Source of the DNA: Nematostella vectensis
Taxonomy: Eukaryota; Cnidaria; Anthozoa; Actiniaria; Edwardsiidae
Length of the DNA: 64,000 nucleotides
Reading direction: 5' to 3'
Assembly (NCBI RefSeq): GCF_932526225.1
Contig: NC_064043.1
Span: forward strand, 1-64,000
In this document: positions 46,371-60,369 of the stretch, one piece after another
How positions within the stretch are numbered: the first letter of the stretch is position 1
Layout: each line of letters starts with the position of its first letter
Notes under the pieces: model-generated
Database searches by the model: none
What the model was told of the DNA's origin: nothing
The model's input: only the letters and a program-made list of their open reading frames with translations
Made by a program: the position numbers and the translations under genes

Positions 46371-48370
46371 TAGCTCTAGAGCCCTGACACAATGAACTTC
46401 AGTGAAATTCTAATACTGACTTATGAGCTTTTAGTACATGTGGGAGACTTTAAACAAAACAAAAAAATGACCACAAACTGTCCATTAACATAGTTTTCAA
46501 TATAATATTGCATATTATTTAATAAGGTATTCACAGCTTTTAAAAAGTTCAACTGTTTGTTGACACTTAAAAGCCTACAATAATCACTGACTCCAGACAT
46601 GCGCAGTACTATGTTACTGCCCCTTTAAAGTAAAATACAGCTTTACTTAGTCAGCGTAGACAAAATTGCGGATTTTGTCAATATTCTAATATGAAGATGT
46701 CAATATTCTCCCCCCTTACGTCTTTATTTCTATTTATTTTATGATTTTCACATGATACCAAAACAGCGTCTTTTTTCTTCGCTAATTTGATGTCATGTAC
46801 ACAATAAAAGAGATGCGCCCGTGCGCATGGCGAGTCCCCAAGGGACCCAAGACGCCCAAATAGACCTCTATTTTTTGTCATCCACAATCTCGGCGAGCTG
46901 TGCGTGGCGTAACCGTATTACAGGCCTGGGATCCTGGTTATTGTCCTCCCCATTAATGCGCGGGTTGGGATAACCTTGCAAGAGTGTTGTACAGCATATT
47001 CGCTCGGAAATATCGGTGCTTGGGGCCTTCGGGTTCTTTACAGCCTTCCGTAAAAGCCTTGTGCTGCCATACCGATTGGGTAATCCGTATGTATGGTTTC
47101 CGTTTTGTTCTTCAGACCGGGTTCGATCCCAGGCCAATGGGCTTTTTTTATTCGTTTTTTTTTTCTTTGTGCTGGACCCCCTTAAACCTGATAGGTTTTG
47201 CGCAAAAATAATAAAAAAAAGTGAGTTTGCAAAATAAGCTTGCTAGATTTATTGATTATATGTATTCAATTTGTTCCTAGGAAGTTAACAAAAAACACAA
47301 AGCAAAGAGTTTGAGGAAGTAAACAAGTATGTTTACTTTAATGTTCTATTTGAAGTGGCGCATTTTGTACAGGGAAGCATACATAGAATGCTTAACTGGT
47401 GGAGAGAGGAGAGGTAACAGTTTATTGAGCATAATGTCAACAATAGCAGGGGGAAGGGAGGGGCACTCTCTTCATACAATATTGCAGTTGTTACCTATTA
47501 TTAAATAAGTTTGTAAGATATATTTGTTTATTAAGCAAGGTCTATTTCTGAGACAAGCAAACTCAAGTAAGAGCTGTTGAAATAACAGGTGAGTGTTAAA
47601 AAAAAACAATTATCTGATTAGAAAACTAATGTAGATTCCTTTGCACCAAATAAGAACAAACTTCATTTTGTTTGTTATTTATGAGGAACGAGATGAGCTC
47701 TACAAGGCCAAGAAGAAATATGTATTGCTCATCTAAATTATACAAGTAAATAATAATATTAAAAAAGAATTACTGTAAGTAATTAGAGTGGTTTTTATTA
47801 ACCCGTAAAACAAAGTGTGATAGTTAAACGGTAGTAGTTAGTAAAACACAAAAAAGAACAATAGAATCAGATCACAACAAAGTGTAATACGCTAAAGCGT
47901 AGTTCACGGGTTAATGAAGGTTTTGACATTTCAACCTTACATCCACATGAAAGTAATGCCTAATATCGAGTGCCCTACAGTAAGTGTTTTGCAGTCAAGT
48001 TGTTTTCTGTTAGTATGTAAAAAAATATTCTAAATAATAGTAATCATAGCTATGGTCACCACTTACACATATAGCACTTGTAATGAAAAGAAAGAAAAAA
48101 TATATATATGCAGTCAAACAACAGAATTGCATGATAACCTTGAATATATTGAATAAAGGACTGCAAAAAAACATCTTTTGTACTAGTTGCTTGAATTGAC
48201 CCTTGGCTATTTTTAGCTGAATTCCCCTCCCCCTCTAAAAAAGAAAATAATAATAATAATAATAGAACAAAACTAAAAAGAAAACAAACACAGCAGAGAC
48301 CCCCACCAACAATTTTGATTTTTTTTTAATTTCCTTTAAAGGGGGAGTGTCATGTTTAAGAGATTTGCAA
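46371..48370 (+). repeat. satellite unit 16 (type A2)
   Basis: 2,000 bp. A2 markers GTATGTTTACTTTAATG, GGAGAGAGGAGAGG, AACCCGTAAAAC and CGGTAGTAG, shared only with unit 20. Confidence 0.95.
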
Positions 48371-50369
48371 TAGCTCTAGAGCCCTGACACAATGAACTTC
48401 AGTGAAATTCTAATACTGACTTATGAGCTTTTAGTACATGTGGGAGACTTTAAACAAAACAAAAAAATGACCACAAACTGTCCATTAACATAGTTTTCAA
48501 TATAATATTGCATATTATTTAATAAGGTATTCACAGCTTTTAAAAAGTTCAACTGTTTGTTGACACTTAAAAGCCTACAATAATCACTGACTCCAGACAT
48601 GCGCAGTACTATGTTACTGCCCCTTTAAAGTAAAATACAGCTTTACTTAGTCAGCGTAGACAAAATTGCGGATTTTGTCAATATTCTAATATGAAGATGT
48701 CAATATTCTCCCCCCTTACGTCTTTATTTCTATTTATTTTATGATTTTCACATGATACCAAAACAGCGTCTTTTTTCTTCGCTAATTTGATGTCATGTAC
48801 ACAATAAAAGAGATGCGCCCGTGCGCATGGCGAGTCCCCAAGGGACCCAAGACGCCCAAATAGACCTCTATTTTTTGTCATCCACAATCTCGGCGAGCTG
48901 TGCGTGGCGTAACCGTATTACAGGCCTGGGATCCTGGTTATTGTCCTCCCCATTAATGCGCGGGTTGGGATAACCTTGCAAGAGTGTTGTACAGCATATT
49001 CGCTCGGAAATATCGGTGCTTGGGGCCTTCGGGTTCTTTACAGCCTTCCGTAAAAGCCTTGTGCTGCCATACCGATTGGGTAATCCGTATGTATGGTTTC
49101 CGTTTTGTTCTTCAGACCGGGTTAGATCCCAGGCCAATGGGCTTTTTTTTTAGTTCGTTTTTTTTTCTTTGTGCTGGACCCCATTAAACCTGATAGGTTT
49201 TGCGCAAAAATAATAAAAAAAAGTGAGTTTGCAAAATAAGCTTGCTAGATTTATTGATTATATGTATTCAATTTGTTCCTAGGAAGTTATCAAAAAACAC
49301 AAAGCAAAGAGTTTGAGGAAGGAAACAAGTATGTTAACTATAATGTTCTATTTCAAGGGGCGCATTTTGTACAGGGAAGCATACATAGAATGCTTAACTG
49401 GTGGAGAGGGGAGAGGTAACAGTTTATTGAGCATAATGTCAACAATAGCAGGGGGAAGGGAGGGGCACTCTCTTCATACAATATTGCAGTTGTTACCTAT
49501 TATTAAATAAGTTTGTAAGATATATTTGTTTATTAAGCAAGGTCTATTTCTGAGACAAGGCAACTCAAGTAAGAGCTGTTGAAATAACAGGTGAGTGTTA
49601 AAAAAAAACAATTATCTGATTAGAAAACTAATGTAGATTCCTTTGCACCAAATAAGAACAAACTTCATTTTGTTTGTTATTTATGAGGAACGAGATGAGC
49701 TCTACAAGGCCAAGAAGAAATATGTATTGCTCATCTAAATTATACAAGTAAATAATAATATTAAAAAGGAATTACTGTAAGTAATTAGAGTGGTTTTCAT
49801 TAACCCGTGAAACAAAGTGTGATAGTTAAACGGTAAGAGTTAGTAAAACACAAAAAAGAACAATAGAATCAGATCACAACAAAGTGTAATACGCTAAAGC
49901 GTAGTTCACGGGTTAATGAAGGTTTTGACATTTCAACCTTACATCCACATGAAAGTAATGCCTAATATCGAGTGCCCTACAGTAAGTGTTTTGCAGTCAA
50001 GTTGTTTTCTGTTAGTATGTAAAAAATTATTCTAAATAATAGTAATCATAGCTATGGTCACCACTTACACATATAGCACTTGTAATGAAAAGAAAGAAAA
50101 AATATATATATGCAGTCAAACAACAGAATTGCATGATAACCTTGAATATATTGAATAAAGGACTGCAAAAAAACATCTTTTGTACTAGTTGCTTGAATTG
50201 ACCCTTGGCTATTTTTAGCTGAATTCCCCTCCCCCTCTAAAAAAGAAAATAATAATAATAATAGAACAAAACTAAAAAGAAAACAAACACAGCAGAGACC
50301 CCCACTAACAATTTTGATTTTTTTTTACTTTCCTTTAAAGGGGGAGTGTCATGTTTAAGAGATTTGCAA
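48371..50369 (+). repeat. satellite unit 17 (type B')
   Basis: 1,999 bp. B' has the B-type GGTTAGATCCC and TTATCAAA but AGACATGCGCAG, AATAATAAAAAAAAG and TTAAAAAGGAATT, shared with unit 21. Confidence 0.95.
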
Positions 50370-52370
50370 TAGCTCTAGAGCCCTGACACAAAGAACTTCA
50401 GTGAAATTCTAATACTGACTTATGAGCTTTTAGTACATGTGGGAGACTTTAAACAAAACAAAAAAAGTGACCACAAACTGTCAATTAACATAGATTTCAA
50501 TATAATATTGCATATTATTTAATAAGGTATTCACAGCTTTTAAAAAGTTCAACTGTTTGTTGACACTTAAAAGCCTACAAGAATCACTGACTCCAGACAT
50601 GCGCAGTACTATGTTGCTGCCCCTTTAAAGTAAAATACAGCTTTACTTAGTCAGCGTAGACAAAATTGCGGATTTTGTCAATATTCTAATATGAAGATGT
50701 CAATATTCTCCCCCCCTTACGTCTTTATTTCTATTTATTTTATGATTTTCACATGATACCAAAACAGCGTCTTTTTTCTTCGCTAATTTGATGTCATGTA
50801 CACAATAAAAGAGATGCGCCCGTGCGCATGGCGAGTCCCCAAGGGACCCAAGACGCCCAAATAGACCTCTATTTTTTGTCATCCACAATCTCGGCGAGCT
50901 GTGCGTGGCGTAACCGTATTACAGGCCTGGGATCCTGGTTATTGTCCTCCCCATTAATGCGCGGGTTGGGATAACCTTGCAAGAGTGTTGTACAGCATAT
51001 TCGCTCGGAAATATCGGTGCTTGGGGCCTTCGGGTTCTTTACAGCCTTCCGTAAAAGCCTTGTGCTGCCATACCGATTGGGTAATCCGTATGTATGGTTT
51101 CCGTTTTGTTCTTCAGACCGGGTTCGATCCCAGGCCAATGGGCTTTTTTTATTCGTTTTTTTTTCTTTGTGCTGGACCCCCTTAAACCTGATAGGTTTTG
51201 CGCAAAAATAATAAAAAAAAGTAAGTTTGCAAAATAAGCTTGCTAGATTTATTGATTATATGTATTTAATTTGTTCCTAGGAAGTTAACAAAAAACACAA
51301 AGCAAAGAGTTTGAGGAAGTAAACAAGTATGTTAACTTTAATGTTCTATTTGAAGTGGCGCATTTTGTACAGGGAAGCATACATAGAATGCTTAACTGGT
51401 GGAGAGGGGAGAGGTAACAGTTTATTGAGCATAATGTCAACAATAGCAGGGGGAAGGGAGGGGCACTCTCTTCATACAATATTGCAGTTGTTACCTATTA
51501 TTAAATAAGTTTTTAAGATATATTTGTTTATTAAGCAAGGTCTATTTCTGAGACAAGCAAACTCAAGTAAGAGCTGTTGAAATAACAGGTGAGTGTTAAA
51601 AAAAAACAATTATCTGATTAGAAAACTAATGTAGATTCCTTTGCACCAAATAAGAACAAACTTCATTTTGTTTGTTATTTATGAGGAACGAGATGAGCTC
51701 TACAAGGCCAAGAAGAAATATGTATTGCTCATCTAAATTATACAAGTAAATAATAATATTAAAAAAGAATTACTGTAAGTAATTAGAGTGGTTTTCATTA
51801 ACCCGTGAAACAAAGTGTGATAGTTAAACGGTAATAGTTAGTAAAACACAAAAAAGAACAATAGAATCAGATCACAACAAAGTGTAATACGCTAAAGCGT
51901 AGTTCACGGGTTAATGAAGGTTTTGACATTTCAACCTTACATCCACATGAAAGTAATGCCTAATATTGAGTGCCCTACAGTAAGTGGTTTGCAGTCAAGT
52001 TGTTTTCTGTTAGTATGTAAAAAAATATTCTAAATAATAGTAATCATAGCTATGGTCACCACTTACACATATAGCACTTGTAATGAAAAGAAAGAAAAAA
52101 TATATATATGCAGTCAAACAACAGAATTGCATGATAACCTTGAATATATTGAATAAAGGACTGCAAAAAAACATCTTTTGTACTAGTTGCTTGAATTGAC
52201 CCTTGGCTATTTTTAGCTGAATTCCCCTCCCCCTCTAAAAAAGAAAATAATAATAATAATAATAGAACAAAACTAAAAAGAAAACAAACACAGCAGAGAC
52301 CCCCACCAACAATTTTGATTTTTTTTTAATTTCCTTTAAAGGGGGAGTGTCATGTTTAAGAGATTTGCAA
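50370..52370 (+). repeat. satellite unit 18 (type A1)
   Basis: 2,001 bp. Head resembles unit 12 (ACAAGAATCACTG, seven-C run at 50710), body is A1. First member of the second tetramer. Confidence 0.95.
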
Positions 52371-54372
52371 TAGCTCTAGAGCCCTGACACAATGAACTTC
52401 AGTGAAATTCTAATACTGACTTATGAGCTTTTAGTACATGTGGGAGACTTTAAAAAAAACAAAAAAATGACCACAAACTGTCCATTAACATAGTTTTCAA
52501 TATAATATTGCATATTATTTAATAAGGTATTCACAGCTTTTAAAAAGTTCAACTGTTTGTTGACACTTAAAAGCCTACAATAATCACTGACTCCAGACGT
52601 GCGCAGTACTATGTTACTGCCCCTTTAAAGTAAAATACAGCTTTACTTAGTCAGCGTAGACAAAATTGCGGATTTTGTCAATATTCTAATATGAAGATGT
52701 CAATATTCTCCCCCCTTACGTCTTTATTTCTATTTATTTTATGATTTTCACATGATACCAAAACAGCGTCTTTTTTCTTCGCTAATTTGATGTCATGTAC
52801 ACAATAAAAGAGATGCGCCCGTGCGCATGGCGAGTCCCCAAGGGACCCAAGACGCCCAAATAGACCTCTATTTTTTGTCATCCACAATCTCGGCGAGCTG
52901 TGCGTGGCGTAACCGTATTACAGGCCTGGGATCCTGGTTATTGTCCTCCCCATTAATGCGCGGGTTGGGATAACCTTGCAAGAGTGTTGTACAGCATATT
53001 CGCTCGGAAATATCGGTGCTTGGGGCCTTCGGGTTCTTTACAGCCTTCCGTAAAAGCCTTGTGCTGCCATACCGATTGGGTAATCCGTATGTATGGTTTC
53101 CGTTTTGTTCTTCAGACCGGGTTAGATCCCAGGCCAATGGGCTTTTTTTTTAGTTCGTTTTTTTTTCTTTGTGCTGGACCCCATTAAACCTGATAGGTTT
53201 TGCGCAAAAATAATTAAAAAAAGTGAGTTTGCAAAATAAGCTTGCTAGATTTATTGATTATATGTATTCAATTTGTTCCTAGGAAGTTATCAAAAAACAC
53301 AAAGCAAAGAGTTTGAGGAAGGAAACAAGTATGTTAACTATAATGTTCTATTTCAAGGGGCGCATTTTGTACAGGGAAGCATACATAGAATGCTTAACTG
53401 GTGGAGAGGGGAGAGGTAACAGTTTATTGAGCATAATGTCAACAATAGCAGGGGGAAGGGAGGGGCACTCTCTTCATACAATATTGCAGTTGTTACCTAT
53501 TATTAAATAAGTTTGTAAGATATATTTGTTTATTAAGCAAGGTCTATTTCTGAGACAAGGCAACTCAAGTAAGAGCTGTTGAAATAACAGGTGAGTGTTA
53601 AAAAAAAACAATTATCTGATTAGAAAACTAATGTAGATTCCTTTGCACCAAATAAGAACAAACTTCATTTTGTTTGTTATTTATGAGGAACGAGATGAGC
53701 TCTACAAGGCCAAGAAGAAATATGTATTGCTCATCTAAATTATACAAGTAAATAATAATATTAAAAAAGAATTACTGTAAGTAATTAGAGTGGTTTTCAT
53801 TAACCCGTGAAACAAAGTGTGATAGTTAAACGGTAATAGTTAGTAAAACACAAAAAAGAACAATAGAATCAGATCACAACAAAGTGTAATACGCTAAAGC
53901 GTAGTTCACGGGTTAATGAAGGTTTTGACATTTCAACCTTACATCCACATGAAAGTAATGCCTAATATCGAGTGCCCTACAGTAAGTGTTTTGCAGTCAA
54001 GTTGTTTTCTGTTAGTATGTAAAAAAATATTCTAAATAATAGTAATCATAGCTATGGTCACCACTTACACATATAGCACTTGTAATGAAAAGAAAGAAAA
54101 AATATATATATGCAGTCAAACAACAGAATTGCATGATAACCTTGAATATATTGAATAAAGGACTGCAAAAAAACATCTTTTGTACTAGTTGCTTGAATTG
54201 ACCCTTGGCTATTTTTAGCTGAATTCCCCTCCCCCTCTAAAAAAGAAAATAATAATAATAATAATAGAACAAAACTAAAAAGAAAACAAACACAGCAGAG
54301 ACCCCCACCAACAATTTTGATTTTTTTTTAATTTCCTTTAAAGGGGGAGTGTCATGTTTAAGAGATTTGCAA
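52371..54372 (+). repeat. satellite unit 19 (type B)
   Basis: 2,002 bp, corresponds to unit 15 at about +8,002 bp. Confidence 0.95.
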
Positions 54373-56372
54373 TAGCTCTAGAGCCCTGACACAATGAACT
54401 TCAGTGAAATTCTAATACTGACTTATGAGCTTTTAGTACATGTGGGAGACTTTAAACAAAACAAAAAAATGACCACAAACTGTCCATTAACATAGTTTTC
54501 AATATAATATTGCATATTATTTAATAAGGTATTCACAGCTTTTAAAAAGTTCAACTGTTTGTTGACACTTAAAAGCCTACAATAATCACTGACTCCAGAC
54601 ATGCGCAGTACTATGTTACTGCCCCTTTAAAGTAAAATACAGCTTTACTTAGTCAGCGTAGACAAAATTGCGGATTTTGTCAATATTCTAATATGAAGAT
54701 GTCAATATTCTCCCCCCTTACGTCTTTATTTCTATTTATTTTATGATTTTCACATGATACCAAAACAGCGTCTTTTTTCTTCGCTAATTTGATGTCATGT
54801 ACACAATAAAAGAGATGCGCCCGTGCGCATGGCGAGTCCCCAAGGGACCCAAGACGCCCAAATAGACCTCTATTTTTTGTCATCCACAATCTCGGCGAGC
54901 TGTGCGTGGCGTAACCGTATTACAGGCCTGGGATCCTGGTTATTGTCCTCCCCATTAATGCGCGGGTTGGGATAACCTTGCAAGAGTGTTGTACAGCATA
55001 TTCGCTCGGAAATATCGGTGCTTGGGGCCTTCGGGTTCTTTACAGCCTTCCGTAAAAGCCTTGTGCTGCCATACCGATTGGGTAATCCGTATGTATGGTT
55101 TCCGTTTTGTTCTTCAGACCGGGTTCGATCCCAGGCCAATGGGCTTTTTTTATTCGTTTTTTTTTTCTTTGTGCTGGACCCCCTTAAACCTGATAGGTTT
55201 TGCGCAAAAATAATAAAAAAAAGTGAGTTTGCAAAATAAGCTTGCTAGATTTATTGATTATATGTATTCAATTTGTTCCTAGGAAGTTAACAAAAAACAC
55301 AAAGCAAAGAGTTTGAGGAAGTAAACAAGTATGTTTACTTTAATGTTCTATTTGAAGTGGCGCATTTTGTACAGGGAAGCATACATAGAATGCTTAACTG
55401 GTGGAGAGAGGAGAGGTAACAGTTTATTGAGCATAATGTCAACAATAGCAGGGGGAAGGGAGGGGCACTCTCTTCATACAATATTGCAGTTGTTACCTAT
55501 TATTAAATAAGTTTGTAAGATATATTTGTTTATTAAGCAAGGTCTATTTCTGAGACAAGCAAACTCAAGTAAGAGCTGTTGAAATAACAGGTGAGTGTTA
55601 AAAAAAAACAATTATCTGATTAGAAAACTAATGTAGATTCCTTTGCACCAAATAAGAACAAACTTCATTTTGTTTGTTATTTATGAGGAACGAGATGAGC
55701 TCTACAAGGCCAAGAAGAAATATGTATTGCTCATCTGAATTATACAAGTAAATAATAATATTAAAAAAGAATTACTGTAAGTAATTAGAGTGGTTTTCAT
55801 TAACCCGTAAAACAAAGTGTGATAGTTAAACGGTAGTAGTTAGTAAAACACAAAAAAGAACAATAGAATCAGATCACAACAAAGTGTAATACGCTAAAGC
55901 GTAGTTCACGGGTTAATGAAGGTTTTGACATTTCAACCTTATATCCACATGAAAGTAATGCCTAATATCGAGTGCCCTACAGTAAGTGTTTTGCAGTCAA
56001 GTTGTTTTCTGTTAGTATGTAAAAAAATATTCTAAATAATAGTAATCATAGCTATGGTCACCACTTACACATATAGCACTTGTAATGAAAAGAAAGAAAA
56101 AATATATATATGCAGTCAAACAACAGAATTGCATGATAACCTTGAATATATTGAATAAAGGACTGCAAAAAAACATCTTTTGTACTAGTTGCTTGAATTG
56201 ACCCTTGGCTATTTTTAGCTGAATTCCCCTCCCCCTCTAAAAAAGAAAATAATAATAATAATAATAGAACAAAACTAAAAAGAAAACAAACACAGCAGAG
56301 ACCCCCACCAACAATTTTGATTTTTTTTTAATTTCCTTTAAAGGGGGAGTGTCATGTTTAAGAGATTTGCAA
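54373..56372 (+). repeat. satellite unit 20 (type A2)
   Basis: 2,000 bp, corresponds to unit 16 at about +8,002 bp. Confidence 0.95.
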
Positions 56373-58373
56373 TAGCTCTAGAGCCCTGACACAATGAACT
56401 TCAGTGAAATTCTAATACTGACTTATGAGCTTTTAGTACATGTGGGAGACTTTAAACAAAACAAAAAAATGACCACAAACTGTCCATTAACATAGTTTTC
56501 AATATAATATTGCATATTATTTAATAAGGTATTCACAGCTTTTAAAAAGTTCAACTGTTTGTTGACACTTAAAAGCCTACAATAATCACTGACTCCAGAC
56601 ATGCGCAGTACTATGTTACTGCCCCTTTAAAGTAAAATACAGCTTTACTTAGTCAGCGTAGACAAAATTGCGGATTTTGTCAATATTCTAATATGAAGAT
56701 GTCAATATTCTCCCCCCTTACGTCTTTATTTCTATTTATTTTATGATTTTCACATGATACCAAAACAGCGTCTTTTTTCTTCGCTAATTTGATGTCATGT
56801 ACACAATAAAAGAGATGCGCCCGTGCGCATGGCGAGTCCCCAAGGGACCCAAGACGCCCAAATAGACCTCTATTTTTTGTCATCCACAATCTCGGCGAGC
56901 TGTGCGTGGCGTAACCGTATTACAGGCCTGGGATCCTGGTTATTGTCCTCCCCATTAATGCGCGGGTTGGGATAACCTTGCAAGAGTGTTGTACAGCATA
57001 TTCGCTCGGAAATATCGGTGCTTGGGGCCTTCGGGTTCTTTACAGCCTTCCGTAAAAGCCTTGTGCTGCCATACCGATTGGGTAATCCGTATGTATGGTT
57101 TCCGTTTTGTTCTTCAGACCGGGTTAGATCCCAGGCCAATGGGCTTTTTTTTTAGTTCGTTTTTTTTTCTTTGTGCTGGACCCCATTAAACCTGATAGGT
57201 TTTGCGCAAAAATAATAAAAAAAAGTGAGTTTGCAAAATAAGCTTGCTAGATTTATTGATTATATGTATTCAATTTGTTCCTAGGAAGTTATCAAAAAAC
57301 ACAAAGCAAAGAGTTTGAGGAAGGAAACAAGTATGTTAACTATAATGTTCTATTTCAAGGGGCGCATTTTGTACAGGGAAGCATACATAGAATGCTTAAC
57401 TGGTGGAGAGGGGAGAGGTAACAGTTTATTGAGCATAATGTCAACAATAGCAGGGGGAAGGGAGGGGCACTCTCTTCATACAATATTGCAGTTGTTACCT
57501 ATTATTAAATAAGTTTGTAAGATATATTTGTTTATTAAGCAAGGTCTATTTCTGAGACAAGGCAACTCAAGTGAGAGCTGTTGAAATAACAGGTGAGTGT
57601 TAAAAAAAAACAATTATCTGATTAGAAAACTAATGTAGATTCCTTTGCACCAAATAAGAACAAACTTCATTTTGTTTGTTATTTATGAGGAACGAGATGA
57701 GCTCTACAAGGCCAAGAAGAAATATGTATTGCTCATCTAAATTATACAAGTAAATAATAATATTAAAAAGGAATTACTGTAAGTAATTAGAGTGGTTTTC
57801 ATTAACCCGTGAAACAAAGTGTGATAGTTAAACGGTAAGAGTTAGTAAAACACAAAAAAGAACAATAGAATCAGATCACAACAAAGTGTAATACGCTAAA
57901 GCGTAGTTCACGGGTTAATGAAGGTTTTGACATTTGAACCTTACGTCCACATGAAAGTAATGCCAAATATCGAGTGCCCTACAGTAAGTGTTTTGCAGTC
58001 AAGTTGTTTTCTGTTAGTATGTAAAAAAATATTCTAAATAATAGTAATCATAGCTATGGTCACCACTTACACATATAGCACTTGTAATGAAAAGAAAGAA
58101 AAAATATATATATGCAGTCAAACAACAGAATTGCATGATAACCTTGAATATATTGAATAAAGGACTGCAAAAAAACATCTTTTGTACTAGTTGCTTGAAT
58201 TGACCCTTGGCTATTTTTAGCTGAATTCCCCTCCCCCTCTAAAAAAAAAATAATAATAATAATAATAGAACAAAACTAAAAAGAAAACAAACACAGCAGA
58301 GACCCCCACCAACAATTTTGATTTTTTTTTACTTTCCTTTAAAGGGGGAGTGTCATGTTTAAGAGATTTGCAA
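56373..58373 (+). repeat. satellite unit 21 (type B')
   Basis: 2,001 bp, corresponds to unit 17 at about +8,002 bp, with private changes such as CAAGTGAGAGC and CATTTGAACC. Confidence 0.95.
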
Positions 58374-60369
58374 TAGCTCTAGAGCCCTGACACAATGAAC
58401 TTCAGTGAAATTCTAATACTGACTTATGAGCTTTTAGTACATGTGGGAGACTTTAAACAAAACAAAAAAATGACCACAAACTGTCCATTAACATAGTTTT
58501 CAATATAATATTGCATATTATTTAATAAGGTATTCACAGCTTTTAAAAAGTTCAACTGTTTGTTGACACTTAAAAGCCTACAATAATCACTGACTCCAGA
58601 CATGCGCAGTACTATGTTACTGCCCCTTTAAAGTAAAATACAGCTTTACTTAGTCAGCGTAGACAAAATTGCGGATTTTGTCAATATTCTAATATGAAGA
58701 TGTCAATATTCTCCCCCCTTACGTCTTTATTTCTATTTATTTTATGATTTTCACATGATACCAAAACAGCGTCTTTTTTCTTCGCTAATTTGATGTCATG
58801 TACACAATAAAAGAGATGCGAACGTGCGCATGGCGAGTCCCCAAGGGACCCAAGACGCCCAAATAGACCTCTATTTTTTGTCATCCACAATCTCTGCGAG
58901 CTGTGCGTGGCGTAACCGTATTACAGGCCTGGGATCCTGGTTATTGTCCTCCCCATTAATGCGCGGGTTGGGATAACCTTGCAAGAGTGTTGTACAGCAT
59001 ATTCGCTCGGAAATATCGGTGCTTGGGGCCTTCGGGTTCTTTACAGCCTTCCGTAAAAGCCTTGTGCTGCCATACCGATTGGGTAATCCGTATGTATGGT
59101 TTCCGTTTTGTTCTTCAGACCGGGTTCGATCCCAGGCCAATGGGCTTTTTTTTATTCGTTTTTTTTTCTTTGTGCTGGACCCCCTTAAACCTGATAGGTT
59201 TTGCGCAAAAATAATAAAAAAAGTGAGTTTGCAAAATAAGCTTGCTAGATTTATTGATTATATGTATTCAATTTGTTCCTAGGAAGTTAACGAAAAACAC
59301 AAAGCAAAGAGTTTGAGGAAGTAAACAAGTATGTTAACTTTAATGTTCTATTTGAAGGGGCGCATTTTGTACAGGGAAGCATACATAGAATGCTTAACTG
59401 GTGGAGAGGGGAGAGGTAACAGTTTATTGAGCATAATGTCAACAATAGCAGGGGGAAGGGAGGGGCACTCTCTTCATACAATATTGCAGTTGTTACCTAT
59501 TATTAAATAAGTTTGTAAGATATATTTGTTTATTAAGCAAGGTCTATTTCTGAGACAAGCAAACTCAAGTAAGAGCTGTTGAAATAACAGGTGAGTGTTA
59601 AAAAAAAACAATTATCTGATTAGAAAACTAATGTAGATTCCTTTGCACCAAATAAGAACAAACTTCATTTTGTTTGTTATTTATGAGGAACGAGATGAGC
59701 TCTACAAGGCCAAGAAGAAATATGTATTGCTCATCTAAATTATACAAGTAAATAATAATATTAAAAAAGAATTACTGTAAGTAATTAGAGTGGTTTTCAT
59801 TAACTTGTGAAACAAAGTGTGATAGTTAAACGGTAAGAGTTAGTAAAACACAAAAAAGAACAATAGAATCAGATCACAACAAAGTGTAATACGCTAAAGC
59901 GTAGTTCACGGGTTAATGAAGGTTTTGACATTTCAACCTTACATCCACATGAAAGTAATGCCTAATATCGAGTGCCCTACAGTAAGTGTTTTGCAGTCAA
60001 GTTGTTTTCTGTTAGTATGTAAAAAATTATTCTAAATAATAGTAATCATAGCTATGGTCACCACTTACACATATAGCACTTGTAATGAAAAGAAAGAAAA
60101 AATCTATATATGCAGTCAAACAACAGAATTGCATGATAACCTTGAATATATTGAATAAAGGACTGCAAAAAAACATCTTTTGTACTAGTTGCTTGAATTG
60201 TCCTTTGGCTATTTTTAGCTGAATTCCCCTCCCCCTCTAAAAAAGAAAATAATAATAATAATAGAACAAAACTAAAAAGAAAACAAACACAGCAGAGACC
60301 CCCACTAACAATTTTGATTTTTTTTTACTTTCCTTTAAAGGGGGAGTGTCATGTTTAAGAGATTTGCAA
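58374..60369 (+). repeat. satellite unit 22
   Basis: 1,996 bp, leaves the A/B pattern. GATGCGAACGTGCGCAT replaces GATGCGCCCGTGCGCAT and breaks a small palindrome; MITE left end is CTTGTGAA. Shared with unit 23. Confidence 0.95.
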
